Below, piece after piece: positions 8,477 through 15,822 of a DNA stretch of 22,615 nucleotides. The DNA comes from a virus, in IMG/VR virus record IMGVR_UViG_3300025155_000041, positions 1-22,615 of that record. One strand, given 5' to 3'. Under the pieces are notes generated by a model. It was not told the DNA's origin. It saw only the letters and a program-made list of their open reading frames with translations, and ran no database searches. Numbering within the stretch: the stretch's first letter is position 1; every line of letters starts with the position of its first letter. The translations under genes and the position numbers were made by a program.

Positions 8477-9303
8477 CAGAGTTGTGCTCCCTGCTTGGAG
8501 AAGTGAATGTACTCAGCGTCAGTCATACCGAACTCCTCGGCGACCTTGCGCTGGAGTGCATCAAGTGTGTGCGGACTCCCTGCACCGTTTGGCGACCCTG
8601 GCAAACGTACTGGGAGGGCAGAACCAGCAAGGGCACGCTCTGCCTCACGTGCGTCATCGAGAGTAGGTGTGATCTTGCCTCGACGTTGAAGCTCGTTGAC
8701 ATACTTCTGTGGGTCCGAACCGCGAACTTGGAAGATCAGCTCATCCCAAGCCTGTGGGTTGGTGAAGGCCTCGGCAGGCACGCGGGAGCGATAGGATTCG
8801 ATTTCCTTGGAGAAGAGCTCGAACTCGAGCGCGTACTTGGAACGGGCGTTAGCCTCGGCACTCGACACAGTGCCCATTGCCAGCGGGGCGAGACGACGCT
8901 CAAGAGCAGCCCCCAAGGCGTTGTTGTTCTGAGCTTGCATGATCCTCATGGCAGCAATACGCTGCTTGGGGTCATCGCTCGCAACCATTTCCTCGAGTTG
9001 CTCCTCGGTGGGGCCGATCTGTTGCGATCCTGCAACAGGGGCGGGTTGCCCCATGTGGACGACTTGAGGCGCGGCAGGCGTCGCTGCCATGCGACGCATA
9101 ACCTCAGCATTGATCGTAGCAGTGTTTTGAAGCTTGGTGACTTCTGCGAAGACATCGTTGAGCGACTTGCCCTTGAATGCCTCAGGGATGGTGTCACCCT
9201 CAAGCTTCTCGGGAAGGGCAGTACTTACCTGTTCTGTCATTCCCTCGATAGGAGTGAGTACAGATTCGTTTGGATCAACTTGGATTTCTTCAGGCGTCGG
9301 CAT
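8476..9303 (-). CDS. Putative capsid scaffolding protein
   Basis: 275 residues from the ATG at 9303, chosen over an upstream in-frame ATG because GGAGA lies 8 nt before it. The protein is acidic and helical: MPTPEEIQVDPNESV, then LPEKLEGDTIPEAFKGKSLN with a long coiled-coil-like stretch to about residue 200. It ends VAEEFGMTDAEYIHFSKQG. The phrase EAFKGKSLNDVFAEVTKLQN resembles the scaffold of podovirus-like phages. It lies between portal and capsid, the expected location. Scaffolds direct procapsid assembly and are removed on maturation. An 18-bp palindrome lies inside this gene at 9020-9037. Confidence 0.78.
   Translation of the reverse strand: MPTPEEIQVDPNESVLTPIEGMTEQVSTALPEKLEGDTIPEAFKGKSLNDVFAEVTKLQNTATINAEVMRRMAATPAAPQVVHMGQPAPVAGSQQIGPTEEQLEEMVASDDPKQRIAAMRIMQAQNNNALGAALERRLAPLAMGTVSSAEANARSKYALEFELFSKEIESYRSRVPAEAFTNPQAWDELIFQVRGSDPQKYVNELQRRGKITPTLDDAREAERALAGSALPVRLPGSPNGAGSPHTLDALQRKVAEEFGMTDAEYIHFSKQGAQL
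9020..9037. repeat. 18-bp palindrome family, copy 2 (in scaffold gene)
   Basis: TGTTGC-GATCCT-GCAACA, perfect arms, inside the scaffold coding region. On the transcribed strand the loop is AGGATC. Confidence 0.55.
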
Positions 9304-9634
9304 TGTGGGACTCTCCACTGAGTTGAGTCTGATAGACTTCAATCAGACGATTGAGGGATTCGATTGCACTACGCTTGATTGCTGCGGCCTCACGTGTATG
9401 ACGAAACGCTACCACCGGCTCCGTTGCCGCCTGGGCCAGGCGCTGGGACTGGGCCAGGTCGTCCTCCATTTGGTGCAGGAGAAGCCCCCAAAGCGGGCTG
9501 CTCCGCAGCTCCTGGAGTTCGGCCAAACGAAGTTGGGTTACCTGCTCCTGAAGCTCCGATGGAAGCGAGGAAGGCTGTGAGGTCAGGGAGGTATTCTTCA
9601 GGCGACGGGACATCGTACTTGGTTGCGAGATCAT
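9290..9634 (-). CDS. Small helical protein overprinted on the portal 3' end
   Basis: 114 residues. The first 245 bases lie within the portal gene in another frame and the last 14 overlap the scaffold start. I accept it because AAGGA lies at good spacing before the ATG at 9634, because it bridges an otherwise empty 86-nt gap between portal and scaffold, and because its sequence is a well-formed helix (ELQEQVTQLRLAELQELRSS, IKRSAIESLNRLIEVYQTQL). The portal frame here is low-complexity Gly/Pro/Ala. It may be a small head-assembly or connector accessory protein. The family is unknown. Confidence 0.7.
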   Translation of the reverse strand: MISQPSTMSRRLKNTSLTSQPSSLPSELQEQVTQLRLAELQELRSSPLWGLLLHQMEDDLAQSQRLAQAATEPVVAFRHTREAAAIKRSAIESLNRLIEVYQTQLSGESHNADA

Positions 9635-11360
9635 AGTAGAGTTTCCTTGCGTCGGTCATGACCTGACCCACAAGTTCGGCCAGGGGTGGAGAGATCTGTG
9701 CGGCTTGTACGGCGCCCTGGGCAGCCTGCATGAGCTTCTCGTAGAACACCGTGAAGGTCTGGATAAGGGCGAGTTGGAGTTGCTGCTGGATTGCTTTGTT
9801 GTTTGACGCATCGGTCGCTGCAAGTTCTATGGAAAGCGAGGAGCCCACGTCAAGCTCAGTAGCAGAATCAAAGAACGCACGGATTTTGTCTGCCGTGTCG
9901 TCGTCGAACACAGCGCGCTCAAGCCCATTGGTGCCGTATTGAATCCAGATGTAGATGCACATTTCGACCATCTCAGCAAAACCAACGCGGAGATTCTCAA
10001 GCGTCTCTTCCACTCGCTTGGTGCCCTCCTGGATTAGTGCAACCGTCGATGTGGCAGTCGCCCTCGATCCTACAATCGGGCTTTCACGGCCAGTGAGATA
10101 GTCGCTCACACCAGTACGTTTCTCCACATACCCCATGAGGCTTTGCATCATTGTCTCGCCCGACCTATACACATCAGACATCGCAAGAATCTTTACGTCC
10201 TTGTCCGGGTCGTCGGCGAAGTACTCCTTACCTGCATACCAAGCCATAGCATCAGCGGTGTCGACACCATCTTTCTTACGCACCACGACTCGAGAGTTAG
10301 CCAAGTACGCGTTGTTCCACAACTGCTGGTGCCAATCGGTCATGGAGCGCTGGAATGGCAGGATCATCTCCCCCAAGCCAATCCCGCCAATCGCGCCGTT
10401 GGTGATGGCATAGGGAATGAGTACGTAAGGGTAGCGCTGATGGAAGTACCAGTTGTAACGAAGCTGAAGGAGAGTCTGGGAGTTGTGATCCCAGATGCCA
10501 AGCAACGACTCCTGATATCCATTCTCGTCGATGTCAAACTTGCAGCAGAACCGAAAGAGCTCAAACCACCCATCGGTTCGACGTGATTCGTGGTGCTGGG
10601 AAGCGTCTTCCTGAGCACGATCAAGCTCGGTGCGTTCGCCGCCGTCAGTCTCGGTGAGCTTTGAGTCGTCGGGGATGATTATCTCGCGACGCTTCACAAG
10701 GGTGTTGATCTCATCCTGTGTTACCCACACACGCTCAAACACAACCGGAGCGTCCTGGATGTGCTGGTAGCGCGCAGGATAGATGAAGTTCTGTATCGGG
10801 ATACCGGTGATCTTGGGCCCGCGACACTTGGTAAGGTTGCGCACTGCGGGCTGCCAGCCACCCTGGGCGTCGCGCATATAGGTCTTGACCGGCGCAGTGT
10901 CGTCCTCGTACTCGACACGGAAGACACAGTGGCCATGCTTCGCGGACTCGATGAGTCGAGGCGAGGCGACCTGGCGAAGGTTGATGTAGTGACGCAGGTA
11001 GTATTCAACAAACCGCTCGAGGTCATTGAGTTGAGGTTGCAACGACTTGTCAAGCGCCTTGAGCCGGATGATCCGATCGTTCTTGAATATCCCGGTGTCG
11101 AGTCGTGCGTGGATAGGGTCCACGGCCATCGCTATGGCTGGAATGACCTCCCTACATGCACCCACGAAGGGCTTGGTCTTGGGTGGGTCGGCGAGGGCGC
11201 GGTAGGCAAGCTCTTCCTGAGCCCATTGCTCAACCTTCTCCTCGTGATCTTGGATGAGGAATTCGCACTGCTCGTTGATCCAAGTCTCGAACCGCGAACG
11301 GGTCGAGTCGCCCATGTCGATAATGGGCTTGGGGAAGGGGATGGTGCGGGGAGCAGTCAT
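9390..11360 (-). CDS. Portal protein
   Basis: 656 residues. Portal proteins form the dodecameric ring at the capsid vertex through which DNA is packaged and ejected. Support includes the position after large terminase and before scaffold. The N-terminal pattern has MGDSTRSRFETWINEQCEFL and HARLDTGIFKNDRII. The stem-like region GVSDYLTGRESPIVGSRATA is followed by long helices (VEETLENLRVGFAEMVEMCI). The C-terminal 60 or so residues are Gly/Pro/Ala-rich and overlap another gene. The ATG overlaps the preceding stop (ATGA). Identification is by family wording, size and gene order; I am confident of portal but not of a subfamily. Confidence 0.87.
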   Translation of the reverse strand: MTAPRTIPFPKPIIDMGDSTRSRFETWINEQCEFLIQDHEEKVEQWAQEELAYRALADPPKTKPFVGACREVIPAIAMAVDPIHARLDTGIFKNDRIIRLKALDKSLQPQLNDLERFVEYYLRHYINLRQVASPRLIESAKHGHCVFRVEYEDDTAPVKTYMRDAQGGWQPAVRNLTKCRGPKITGIPIQNFIYPARYQHIQDAPVVFERVWVTQDEINTLVKRREIIIPDDSKLTETDGGERTELDRAQEDASQHHESRRTDGWFELFRFCCKFDIDENGYQESLLGIWDHNSQTLLQLRYNWYFHQRYPYVLIPYAITNGAIGGIGLGEMILPFQRSMTDWHQQLWNNAYLANSRVVVRKKDGVDTADAMAWYAGKEYFADDPDKDVKILAMSDVYRSGETMMQSLMGYVEKRTGVSDYLTGRESPIVGSRATATSTVALIQEGTKRVEETLENLRVGFAEMVEMCIYIWIQYGTNGLERAVFDDDTADKIRAFFDSATELDVGSSLSIELAATDASNNKAIQQQLQLALIQTFTVFYEKLMQAAQGAVQAAQISPPLAELVGQVMTDARKLYYDLATKYDVPSPEEYLPDLTAFLASIGASGAGNPTSFGRTPGAAEQPALGASPAPNGGRPGPVPAPGPGGNGAGGSVSSYT

Positions 11361-11734
11361 CGAGGCACTCCCTGTTCACGACACTCACGAATCAAATCCG
11401 CGCGTGTGATTGTAGGACAGGCAAGCCGAAGAAGCAAGTCAAGTTTCTGGTCAAAGGCAATACGAGCTTGTGCGTCGCGCAAACGTTCAGCCTCTAACAC
11501 AACAAATCTATTGTCGTAAGACTTGAATCCTGAATCAACACGAAATTCGATCTTGTTGATACGCTGAGAAGGACTGGAAGCCTGTGCGCCAAACCATGAG
11601 GCAGCGCCCGCAACACCTGACATAAACGCAAAGGCCGCAACCAGAACACGCGGACCACGACGCACCCAACCCAGGGCTGACAGCATTATCTTGTCGTCTT
11701 CACGACGCGTCTCGGAGCGAGACTCTTGAGTCAT
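11357..11734 (-). CDS. Single-pass membrane protein with helical tail (spanin- or holin-like candidate)
   Basis: 125 residues. A charged N-terminus is followed by one hydrophobic segment (about 30-50, VLVAAFAFMSGVAGAASWFG). A charged helical region follows (LEAERLRDAQARIAFDQKLD) and the protein ends in two Cys-containing turns. The N-in signal anchor plus coiled-coil layout matches inner-membrane spanins (Rz type) and some holin-related proteins. A lysis role would complement the M15 peptidase two genes upstream. However, many phages carry small TM proteins of unknown function beside terminase. It overlaps both neighbours by ATGA. Lysis is a hypothesis only. Confidence 0.74.
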   Translation of the reverse strand: MTQESRSETRREDDKIMLSALGWVRRGPRVLVAAFAFMSGVAGAASWFGAQASSPSQRINKIEFRVDSGFKSYDNRFVVLEAERLRDAQARIAFDQKLDLLLRLACPTITRADLIRECREQGVPR

Positions 11735-13344
11735 GTCACGATTCTCCCGGAGGGTGACCAGCCTGGAGGCAGCGTCGCAATCAAGGATTGCTCGAAGTTA
11801 TCCACAGGCGGAACGCCTTGCATCGGCCTGCCGATCAAGTCTGAGATGATCTTGGACTCGGCTGCGCGTAGCTTTGCCCATCGCCGTGGGTCCATCGTGC
11901 CACGCCAAAGTTGGAGTTGCATCGAGAGACAGTCAATCAAGTCGTCGTGCTTACCGAGCGGGAACTCGTCGGCCTCCTGGAGCAACTCGAAGTGCTTCCG
12001 GTGTACCCACAGGCGACCCGTTGCCGCCACGGGTTGGAGGCCTTCGATGCGAATTTCTTTCTTATTGATTGCCTTGATTGGAACGATGTTGAAGTACAAG
12101 TCTTCCTGCTGCGCCGCGGCACGGAGGAACCACTTGAAGGCCTTCTGGTAAGCCACGTCCTCAATCCCAAAGGCCCGCGGAGTGAATTGGCGCTTGATCT
12201 CGAACAGCTTCTCAATCAGCTGTAGGGGTGTGCAACGCTCAGCCCAAGCATCAAGCACGATGGCCTCGCCCCACGGGGTGACACCGACGGTAACTACTGC
12301 ATTGCGGTCGTCGGTGGCTTTCTCAGCAGCGGCCAAGTCGACTGTGGTAGTGATGTCAAGCTTCGCGAGGTCTACGACTCGGTGAACGTTGCCCTCGCGA
12401 TCATAAAGCACTACTGCCTGCTCGTCGTAGGTGTAGGTCCAGAACTTGATATCCCCTGTGTTGAATGTCTGGATGGACTCATCGCGCGGGGAGTTCATGA
12501 ACCAGCAGGACCAGCGATATGGAGTGTAGGTCGATCTCAGGAACGCGATGTCCTCCAGGGTGCCCATCTTCTCCGGGAATATGATCTCCCCGGACTCAAT
12601 GATGGAGCGGATGAGCTTCGCGGACTTGCCAGCGAACTTGACCATCAAGTGAGAGTATGCATCGTGGATGGCCCACCTGGTCCCGACAATCCACACTGAG
12701 TCCTGCGTGTGGTTGTCCATGAGGGCAGTGATACCACTCATGCGAGTAATCACGTCTGCCATGACATCAGGGGAGCGGTAGGCATCCTCCTCGATCGGAT
12801 CATCCCAAGTCTGATGGGTGAAGTGCGACGAAGTCGCGGTGCCCTCGACGCCATAGGCGGAGATTGTGGGGTCCTGATAGGCACCTTGTCGAACAAAGTC
12901 GAGTCCTTCCTGATTCCAACGCTTGCCTGACACGCGTGTGTCGACCGGGATGATCTCAGAATAGAGTGCCCTAAACACACGGTTTGAGTCCGCAATGTTG
13001 CGGATAGCCAAGAGCATGTTGGTGGCTTTCTTGGCTACCGCGTTGAAGATTGCGCACCTGTGTTCGACATTCTGCACGACACGTTGGAGCGTGCCGGAGA
13101 TGGTAACGTGAGAAGTCTTGAGATGGTCGCGAGGCATGAGGATGAACTTAAACCTCGCGGGGTTGTGATCGAGGAACACACTGACTGGGCCATGGCAGGT
13201 GCGGGTTACGTCTTTCATTCCGCACATCTGTGAGAACCCAAAGTGATCCCACCTGAGCTTCTCCGCAATGTCATCGCGAAGATCCTTTGGCAGGGTCACG
13301 ATGCCCTCATCGAGATTTGGCAGGTCCACGTCGATGTGAGTCAC
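11731..13344 (-). CDS. terL: Terminase large subunit (ATPase-nuclease)
   Basis: 537 residues, starting at a GTG that overlaps the preceding stop (GTGA). It packages phage DNA into the prohead. The ATPase half shows a Walker A-like PRDHLKTS (71-78), a Walker B-like HQTWDDPIEED (177-187) and the coupling motif GTRW (221-224). The nuclease half has the RNase H-like metal residues: D336 in TTVDLAAAEKATDD, E395 in FGIED and D467/D468 in KHDDLID. The length is normal for a full terminase. It lies downstream of the small subunit and upstream of portal. Assignment is firm; the packaging type (cos or pac) cannot be read from this. Confidence 0.94.
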   Translation of the reverse strand: MTHIDVDLPNLDEGIVTLPKDLRDDIAEKLRWDHFGFSQMCGMKDVTRTCHGPVSVFLDHNPARFKFILMPRDHLKTSHVTISGTLQRVVQNVEHRCAIFNAVAKKATNMLLAIRNIADSNRVFRALYSEIIPVDTRVSGKRWNQEGLDFVRQGAYQDPTISAYGVEGTATSSHFTHQTWDDPIEEDAYRSPDVMADVITRMSGITALMDNHTQDSVWIVGTRWAIHDAYSHLMVKFAGKSAKLIRSIIESGEIIFPEKMGTLEDIAFLRSTYTPYRWSCWFMNSPRDESIQTFNTGDIKFWTYTYDEQAVVLYDREGNVHRVVDLAKLDITTTVDLAAAEKATDDRNAVVTVGVTPWGEAIVLDAWAERCTPLQLIEKLFEIKRQFTPRAFGIEDVAYQKAFKWFLRAAAQQEDLYFNIVPIKAINKKEIRIEGLQPVAATGRLWVHRKHFELLQEADEFPLGKHDDLIDCLSMQLQLWRGTMDPRRWAKLRAAESKIISDLIGRPMQGVPPVDNFEQSLIATLPPGWSPSGRIVT

Positions 13345-13565
13345 AGCCGATCCTCGTCGAGCTTTTCCTCAATTCGATTCAAGCTACCGAGTACTCGATT
13401 GAGTTCCCACGCAAAGTATGCTTGACTCGGGGTGAATCCGTGATCTTTGAATATCGGCCAGACGTTTTCCTTGAACTCTGCAAAGTACTGCCGCCAGGTC
13501 TCCTCGTCGTGCTCGTCGATGGAGACGAGTTCAGGCCGATCAGGGATGATGCGTTCAGTGGGCAT
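13341..13565 (-). CDS. Small acidic protein before large terminase, unknown
   Basis: 74 residues starting MPTERIIPDRPELVSIDEHD, with EETWRQYFAEFKENVWPIFK and a C-terminal helix SLNRIEEKLDEDRL. It is preceded by a perfect 18-bp palindrome at 13575-13592 and then CAGGAGA, which places the ribosome site directly after the palindrome. The end overlaps the terL GTG start. The Trp-rich middle and terminal helix suggest a small soluble helical protein, perhaps a terminase accessory by location. No family is recognised. Confidence 0.74.
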   Translation of the reverse strand: MPTERIIPDRPELVSIDEHDEETWRQYFAEFKENVWPIFKDHGFTPSQAYFAWELNRVLGSLNRIEEKLDEDRL

Positions 13566-13574
13566 TTTGTCTCC

Positions 13575-13592
13575 TGTTGCAAGGTTGCAACA
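13575..13592. promoter_or_regulatory. 18-bp palindrome family, copy 3 (before 74-residue gene)
   Basis: TGTTGCAAGGTTGCAACA has perfect 8-bp arms around GG. It lies in the 28-nt gap between the M15 peptidase and the next gene, directly before CAGGAGA. Confidence 0.6.
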
Positions 13593-13593
13593 G

Positions 13594-14001
13594 TTAAGGT
13601 TCTATCACCTCAAAATGTCCCAAGTCACGAAACTTCTCATCGCGTGTGTCAAGATCTCCATCCCAATCGCCGCCCCACCGAAGCTTGATTCCAAGCCTCG
13701 TGGCTGTGGCGAGGACGAATCCTGCGAGCAGAATGAATCTCTGCCGAGCTACCTCTGTATTACTCCAGTCGATGGGCCACGGCGCGAGGTCCACACCACG
13801 TGATGGGTTCGAGTTGTGTTTGCCGTTGGGCCACCTGACCTTCGAGAACCCACGGGCATACGCCCTGTCTTGAGCTTCCTGCCCCCGGTGGCCCTCAAGC
13901 ACACTGAAATCAATTAGCAGGATGACTTCGCGCAGCACGACTTGCAACTCCTCCACACACGTGGTGAGTTGATTCTCACTTCGCACGCCAAATTGTGGCA
14001 T
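13594..14001 (-). CDS. M15-family peptidase, endolysin-like (L-Ala-D-Glu endopeptidase type)
   Basis: 135 residues, a complete single-domain enzyme of the M15C size class (T5 endolysin/VanY-like fold). The zinc site is visible as H62 and D71 in GKHNSNPSRGVDLAPWP and H129 in DLGHFE; D126, three residues before H129, is the likely catalytic position. Family members cleave the peptide stem of peptidoglycan and serve as phage endolysins. There is no signal peptide, so release would need a holin or similar; a TM protein is two genes away. Unusually, it lies between the small and large terminase genes. It overlaps the small terminase stop by 1 nt. Confidence 0.88.
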   Translation of the reverse strand: MPQFGVRSENQLTTCVEELQVVLREVILLIDFSVLEGHRGQEAQDRAYARGFSKVRWPNGKHNSNPSRGVDLAPWPIDWSNTEVARQRFILLAGFVLATATRLGIKLRWGGDWDGDLDTRDEKFRDLGHFEVIEP

Positions 14002-14540
14002 CAGGTCTGATCCTCAATCCCTGGTGTGAAGTCCCCCGTCGCTGCGATCTCAAACTCCTCCCGCAAGCCCGCGCCGCTTGTCATGGCCTTAGTCAAGGCC
14101 TCGACGTCCTTGCCCGTGAGGCTCAGGGACTCAATCTGCACCCTGCGAGTCTTCGACGTCGTCGGGTTGCGATCCAGGATGTCTTGTGCCGCACGGAGTT
14201 GCACGTCCTCTTTGGATGCTGTGTCTATCAGCATCCCAATGCGTGCGACAGCCTTGGTGCTCATGCGCTCAATCACCACCGACAGGTCCACAACCTTTGC
14301 ATGGATGGCTTGCTGCAACTGCTCCGCATACTGCATGGCAAGTGGGGAGTGACGCAATGCATCACTCACGGCCTGTGGGCTTATCCCTACCGCGGCTCCC
14401 GCCGCTTTCATCGTTGGCTCTGCGGCTGTCACGTAGAGTTCGATCCCTCTCCGAGTCCGTGGGCTGAGCTTTCGCCTGCGCCCGTAGTACTCGTAGTTCG
14501 ACCTTGTGACTCCCGACAGGTTCGTTCGACGCTGCGCCAT
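14001..14540 (-). CDS. Putative terminase small subunit (DNA-binding)
   Basis: About 179 residues from the ATG at 14540; a GTG at 14639 would add 33 N-terminal residues but neither has a clear ribosome site. I prefer 14540 because a candidate promoter (14586-14614) lies inside the longer reading. The protein starts MAQRRTNLSGVTRSNYEYYG. A helix-turn-helix-like segment follows (AEPTMKAAGAAVGISPQAVS), typical of small terminases that bind packaging sites. A C-terminal RNPTTSKTRRVQIESLSLTG section follows. It leads the late operon and precedes terL by two genes. The identity rests on position, size and HTH pattern. Confidence 0.75.
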   Translation of the reverse strand: MAQRRTNLSGVTRSNYEYYGRRRKLSPRTRRGIELYVTAAEPTMKAAGAAVGISPQAVSDALRHSPLAMQYAEQLQQAIHAKVVDLSVVIERMSTKAVARIGMLIDTASKEDVQLRAAQDILDRNPTTSKTRRVQIESLSLTGKDVEALTKAMTSGAGLREEFEIAATGDFTPGIEDQT

Positions 14541-14585
14541 GTGGTCATGTGGCAATGTGGCTTGGTTCCTCGACACCTTCCATGC

Positions 14586-14614
14586 AATGTGGGGTGCCTT
14601 CCGCTCCTTGTCAA
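14586..14614 (-). promoter_or_regulatory. Candidate late promoter, weak -10
   Basis: On the reverse strand, TTGACA (14614-14609), a 17-nt spacer and CACATT (14591-14586) resemble the early promoters P1-P3 (TTGACAAGG start of spacer, ATTG after the -10). The -10 box lacks the usual first T, so this could be chance. If real it would start the late operon about 35 nt upstream of the ATG at 14540. Confidence 0.35.
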
Positions 14615-14725
14615 TAGCTTCGCCTGCACGACTTCCCACTCACTGAGCTTTTCAGAGGTGCGAATGGGCGAGAGGGTACTTGCGTGTGGGGTCGGAACTT
14701 GTTTCGGGGATGGGGGGATGCGACA

Positions 14726-14743
14726 TTGCGCGACATGGCGCAA
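14726..14743. repeat. 18-bp palindrome TTGCGC-N6-GCGCAA
   Basis: Perfect 6-bp arms around GACATG, in the divergent region upstream of the 191-residue gene. It shares the 18-bp length and GCAA half-site flavour of the TGTTGC-N6-GCAACA family but differs in detail. It is operator-like by location. Confidence 0.5.
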
Positions 14744-14780
14744 CGTTGTACGTTGTGGTTACGCTGTTTGACAATTGACG

Positions 14781-14795
14781 CGTTAGCACGTTGCG
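14781..14795. repeat. Left arm of 15-bp inverted repeat
   Basis: CGTTAGCACGTTGCG here is the exact reverse complement of 15408-15422. The two arms flank the gene at 14820-15395, 24 nt before its start and 12 nt after its stop. Confidence 0.85.
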
Positions 14796-14819
14796 CCACC
14801 CAACGGGAGACGCAACCAT

Positions 14820-15395
14820 ATGGCAAGAGACTGGAACGCAATCGGTGTGACGTGGACCGCCATTGACGTACACAAGGGCACAGCAGCCCCGCGCACGTTT
14901 CTCGGCAAAGTCCAATCACCGCAAGTGATTGCAACAAAGGAAGGGGTTGACGCATTTATCGCGCACTTTGGACACGATGCCACGGCAAGGCATCTGAACG
15001 CATCCGGCACGTTTGACGTGCGGTCGCGTAGCTGGTTCAAAGGTGTCTATCGTCGCGACGGTGGACCGACAACGCTGCGCCACATGGAAGTTGAGACGCA
15101 ACGCGAAGCCATCTACACGTCGGTGCTTCGCAACGTGTCGAGCCGTGGCGGAGTACGCATCGAGCGTGAACGCGAGATCATCGTTGGACCGTTCAAGCAC
15201 GTTGCGAAGGCTGGTGACGTGATTCGGTATGTGGACGTGTTCGGTGCTGCGCTCGCTGCGAACATTGACGCAAACCCCACAGCACCCGTAGACTTCCTGC
15301 GGACATTCGTGGCGCAGAGCCTCGCAACAGCGGGCATCGAGCCCGACGACGACGACGGCGAAGACGACGAGTCCGACGACGAGAACGACGAGTAA
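14820..15395 (+). CDS. Unrecognised 191-residue protein with acidic tail
   Basis: 191 residues starting MARDWNAIGVTWTAIDVHKG; GGGAG lies 10 nt before the ATG. The body is mixed alpha/beta with many Arg/His (FKGVYRRDGG, GGVRIEREREIIVGPFKHVA). The last 17 residues are almost all Asp, Glu, Ser and Asn (PDDDDGEDDESDDENDE). Acidic C-terminal tails occur in phage single-stranded DNA-binding proteins and DNA mimics, but I see no OB-fold signature I can name. The gene stands alone between a control region and a 590-bp gene-free region, flanked by a 15-bp inverted repeat. A role in replication or control of that region is possible but unproven. Confidence 0.8.
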   Translation: MARDWNAIGVTWTAIDVHKGTAAPRTFLGKVQSPQVIATKEGVDAFIAHFGHDATARHLNASGTFDVRSRSWFKGVYRRDGGPTTLRHMEVETQREAIYTSVLRNVSSRGGVRIEREREIIVGPFKHVAKAGDVIRYVDVFGAALAANIDANPTAPVDFLRTFVAQSLATAGIEPDDDDGEDDESDDENDE

Positions 15396-15407
15396 CGGCG
15401 CAACATT

Positions 15408-15422
15408 CGCAACGTGCTAACG
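15408..15422. repeat. Right arm of 15-bp inverted repeat
   Basis: CGCAACGTGCTAACG, the exact reverse complement of 14781-14795. The match stops cleanly at both ends. Confidence 0.85.
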
Positions 15423-15434
15423 TGGCAACACATC

Positions 15435-15468
15435 GACCCGACATTGCAACGCATCGCAACGTCGGGTC
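15435..15468 (+). terminator. Hairpin after the 191-residue gene, terminator-like
   Basis: Arms GACCCGACATTGC (15435-15447) and GCAACGTCGGGTC (15456-15468) pair over 13 positions with one A/C mismatch and an 8-nt loop, followed by TTTG. The stem is strong but the T-tract is short, so termination efficiency is uncertain. GCAAC pentamers are built into the arms. Confidence 0.6.
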
Positions 15469-15620
15469 TTTGTGCGTTCGGTGTCACCATTCCAGCCTGG
15501 CAACGTGCGATTCCCGGCGGTGCAATGGGTCGCCACCGCATTGCGATATGGTCGGTAATGGTGCGATGTGTCGCGTGACCTTTCGGGTGCGCTTCGGGAC
15601 TGCGATCGCAACGCAATAAG

Positions 15621-15645
15621 TTCAGTCAACGTTGTCAGGACTGAA
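15621..15645. repeat. 7-bp inverted repeat (TTCAGTC/GACTGAA)
   Basis: Perfect arms 15621-15627 and 15639-15645 around an 11-nt loop that itself contains part of the palindrome CAACGTTG. It sits just before the AT-rich block. Confidence 0.6.
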
Positions 15646-15763
15646 TTGCCCACCCCCATTGGCCTATGGAAAAAAAATTATATCTCACATATATATACAG
15701 AGAGAACACAAGAGAGCGCAAGTAAGCAAGTACGCAAGAGCCAACTCAGACCAATATGTGAAT

Positions 15764-15772
15764 GGGGGGGGG
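15764..15772 (+). repeat. G9 homopolymer
   Basis: Nine consecutive G residues in the gene-free region. Not in a supported gene, so no frame switching follows from it. Such runs are prone to slippage and sequencing error. Confidence 0.9.
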
Positions 15773-15808
15773 CAAGGCAGGACTTACAATGTTGATTGAA
15801 TTGACTGA

Positions 15809-15822
15809 ATTGTGTACACAAT
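15809..15822. promoter_or_regulatory. Perfect 14-bp palindrome, operator-like
   Basis: ATTGTGTACACAAT is its own reverse complement over all 14 bases. It lies 107 bp upstream of the P1 -35 box in a gene-free region and has the size and symmetry of a dimeric repressor site. No repressor gene is visible in the window. Confidence 0.5.

Larger units (their letters stand above)
14541..14819. other. Divergent intergenic region
   Basis: This stretch separates the minus-strand late block from the plus-strand genes. It holds an 18-bp palindrome TTGCGC-GACATG-GCGCAA (14726-14743), a 7-bp direct repeat GCGACAT (14720, 14730), three copies of ACGTTG, and one arm of a 15-bp inverted repeat (14781-14795). 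A TTGACA lies at 14768-14773 but there is no convincing -10 at 17 nt (it would be TTGCGC). No gene is supported unless the small terminase uses its upstream GTG. Confidence 0.6.

Noticed and set aside
10761-11519. 252-codon plus-strand frame opposite the portal gene
   Set aside because: Shadow frame across the portal gene and its neighbour's boundary, no start signals.
13995-14771. 258-codon plus-strand frame opposite the small terminase
   Set aside because: Rich in Cys, His and Trp as in shadow frames, spans the divergent region, no ribosome site.
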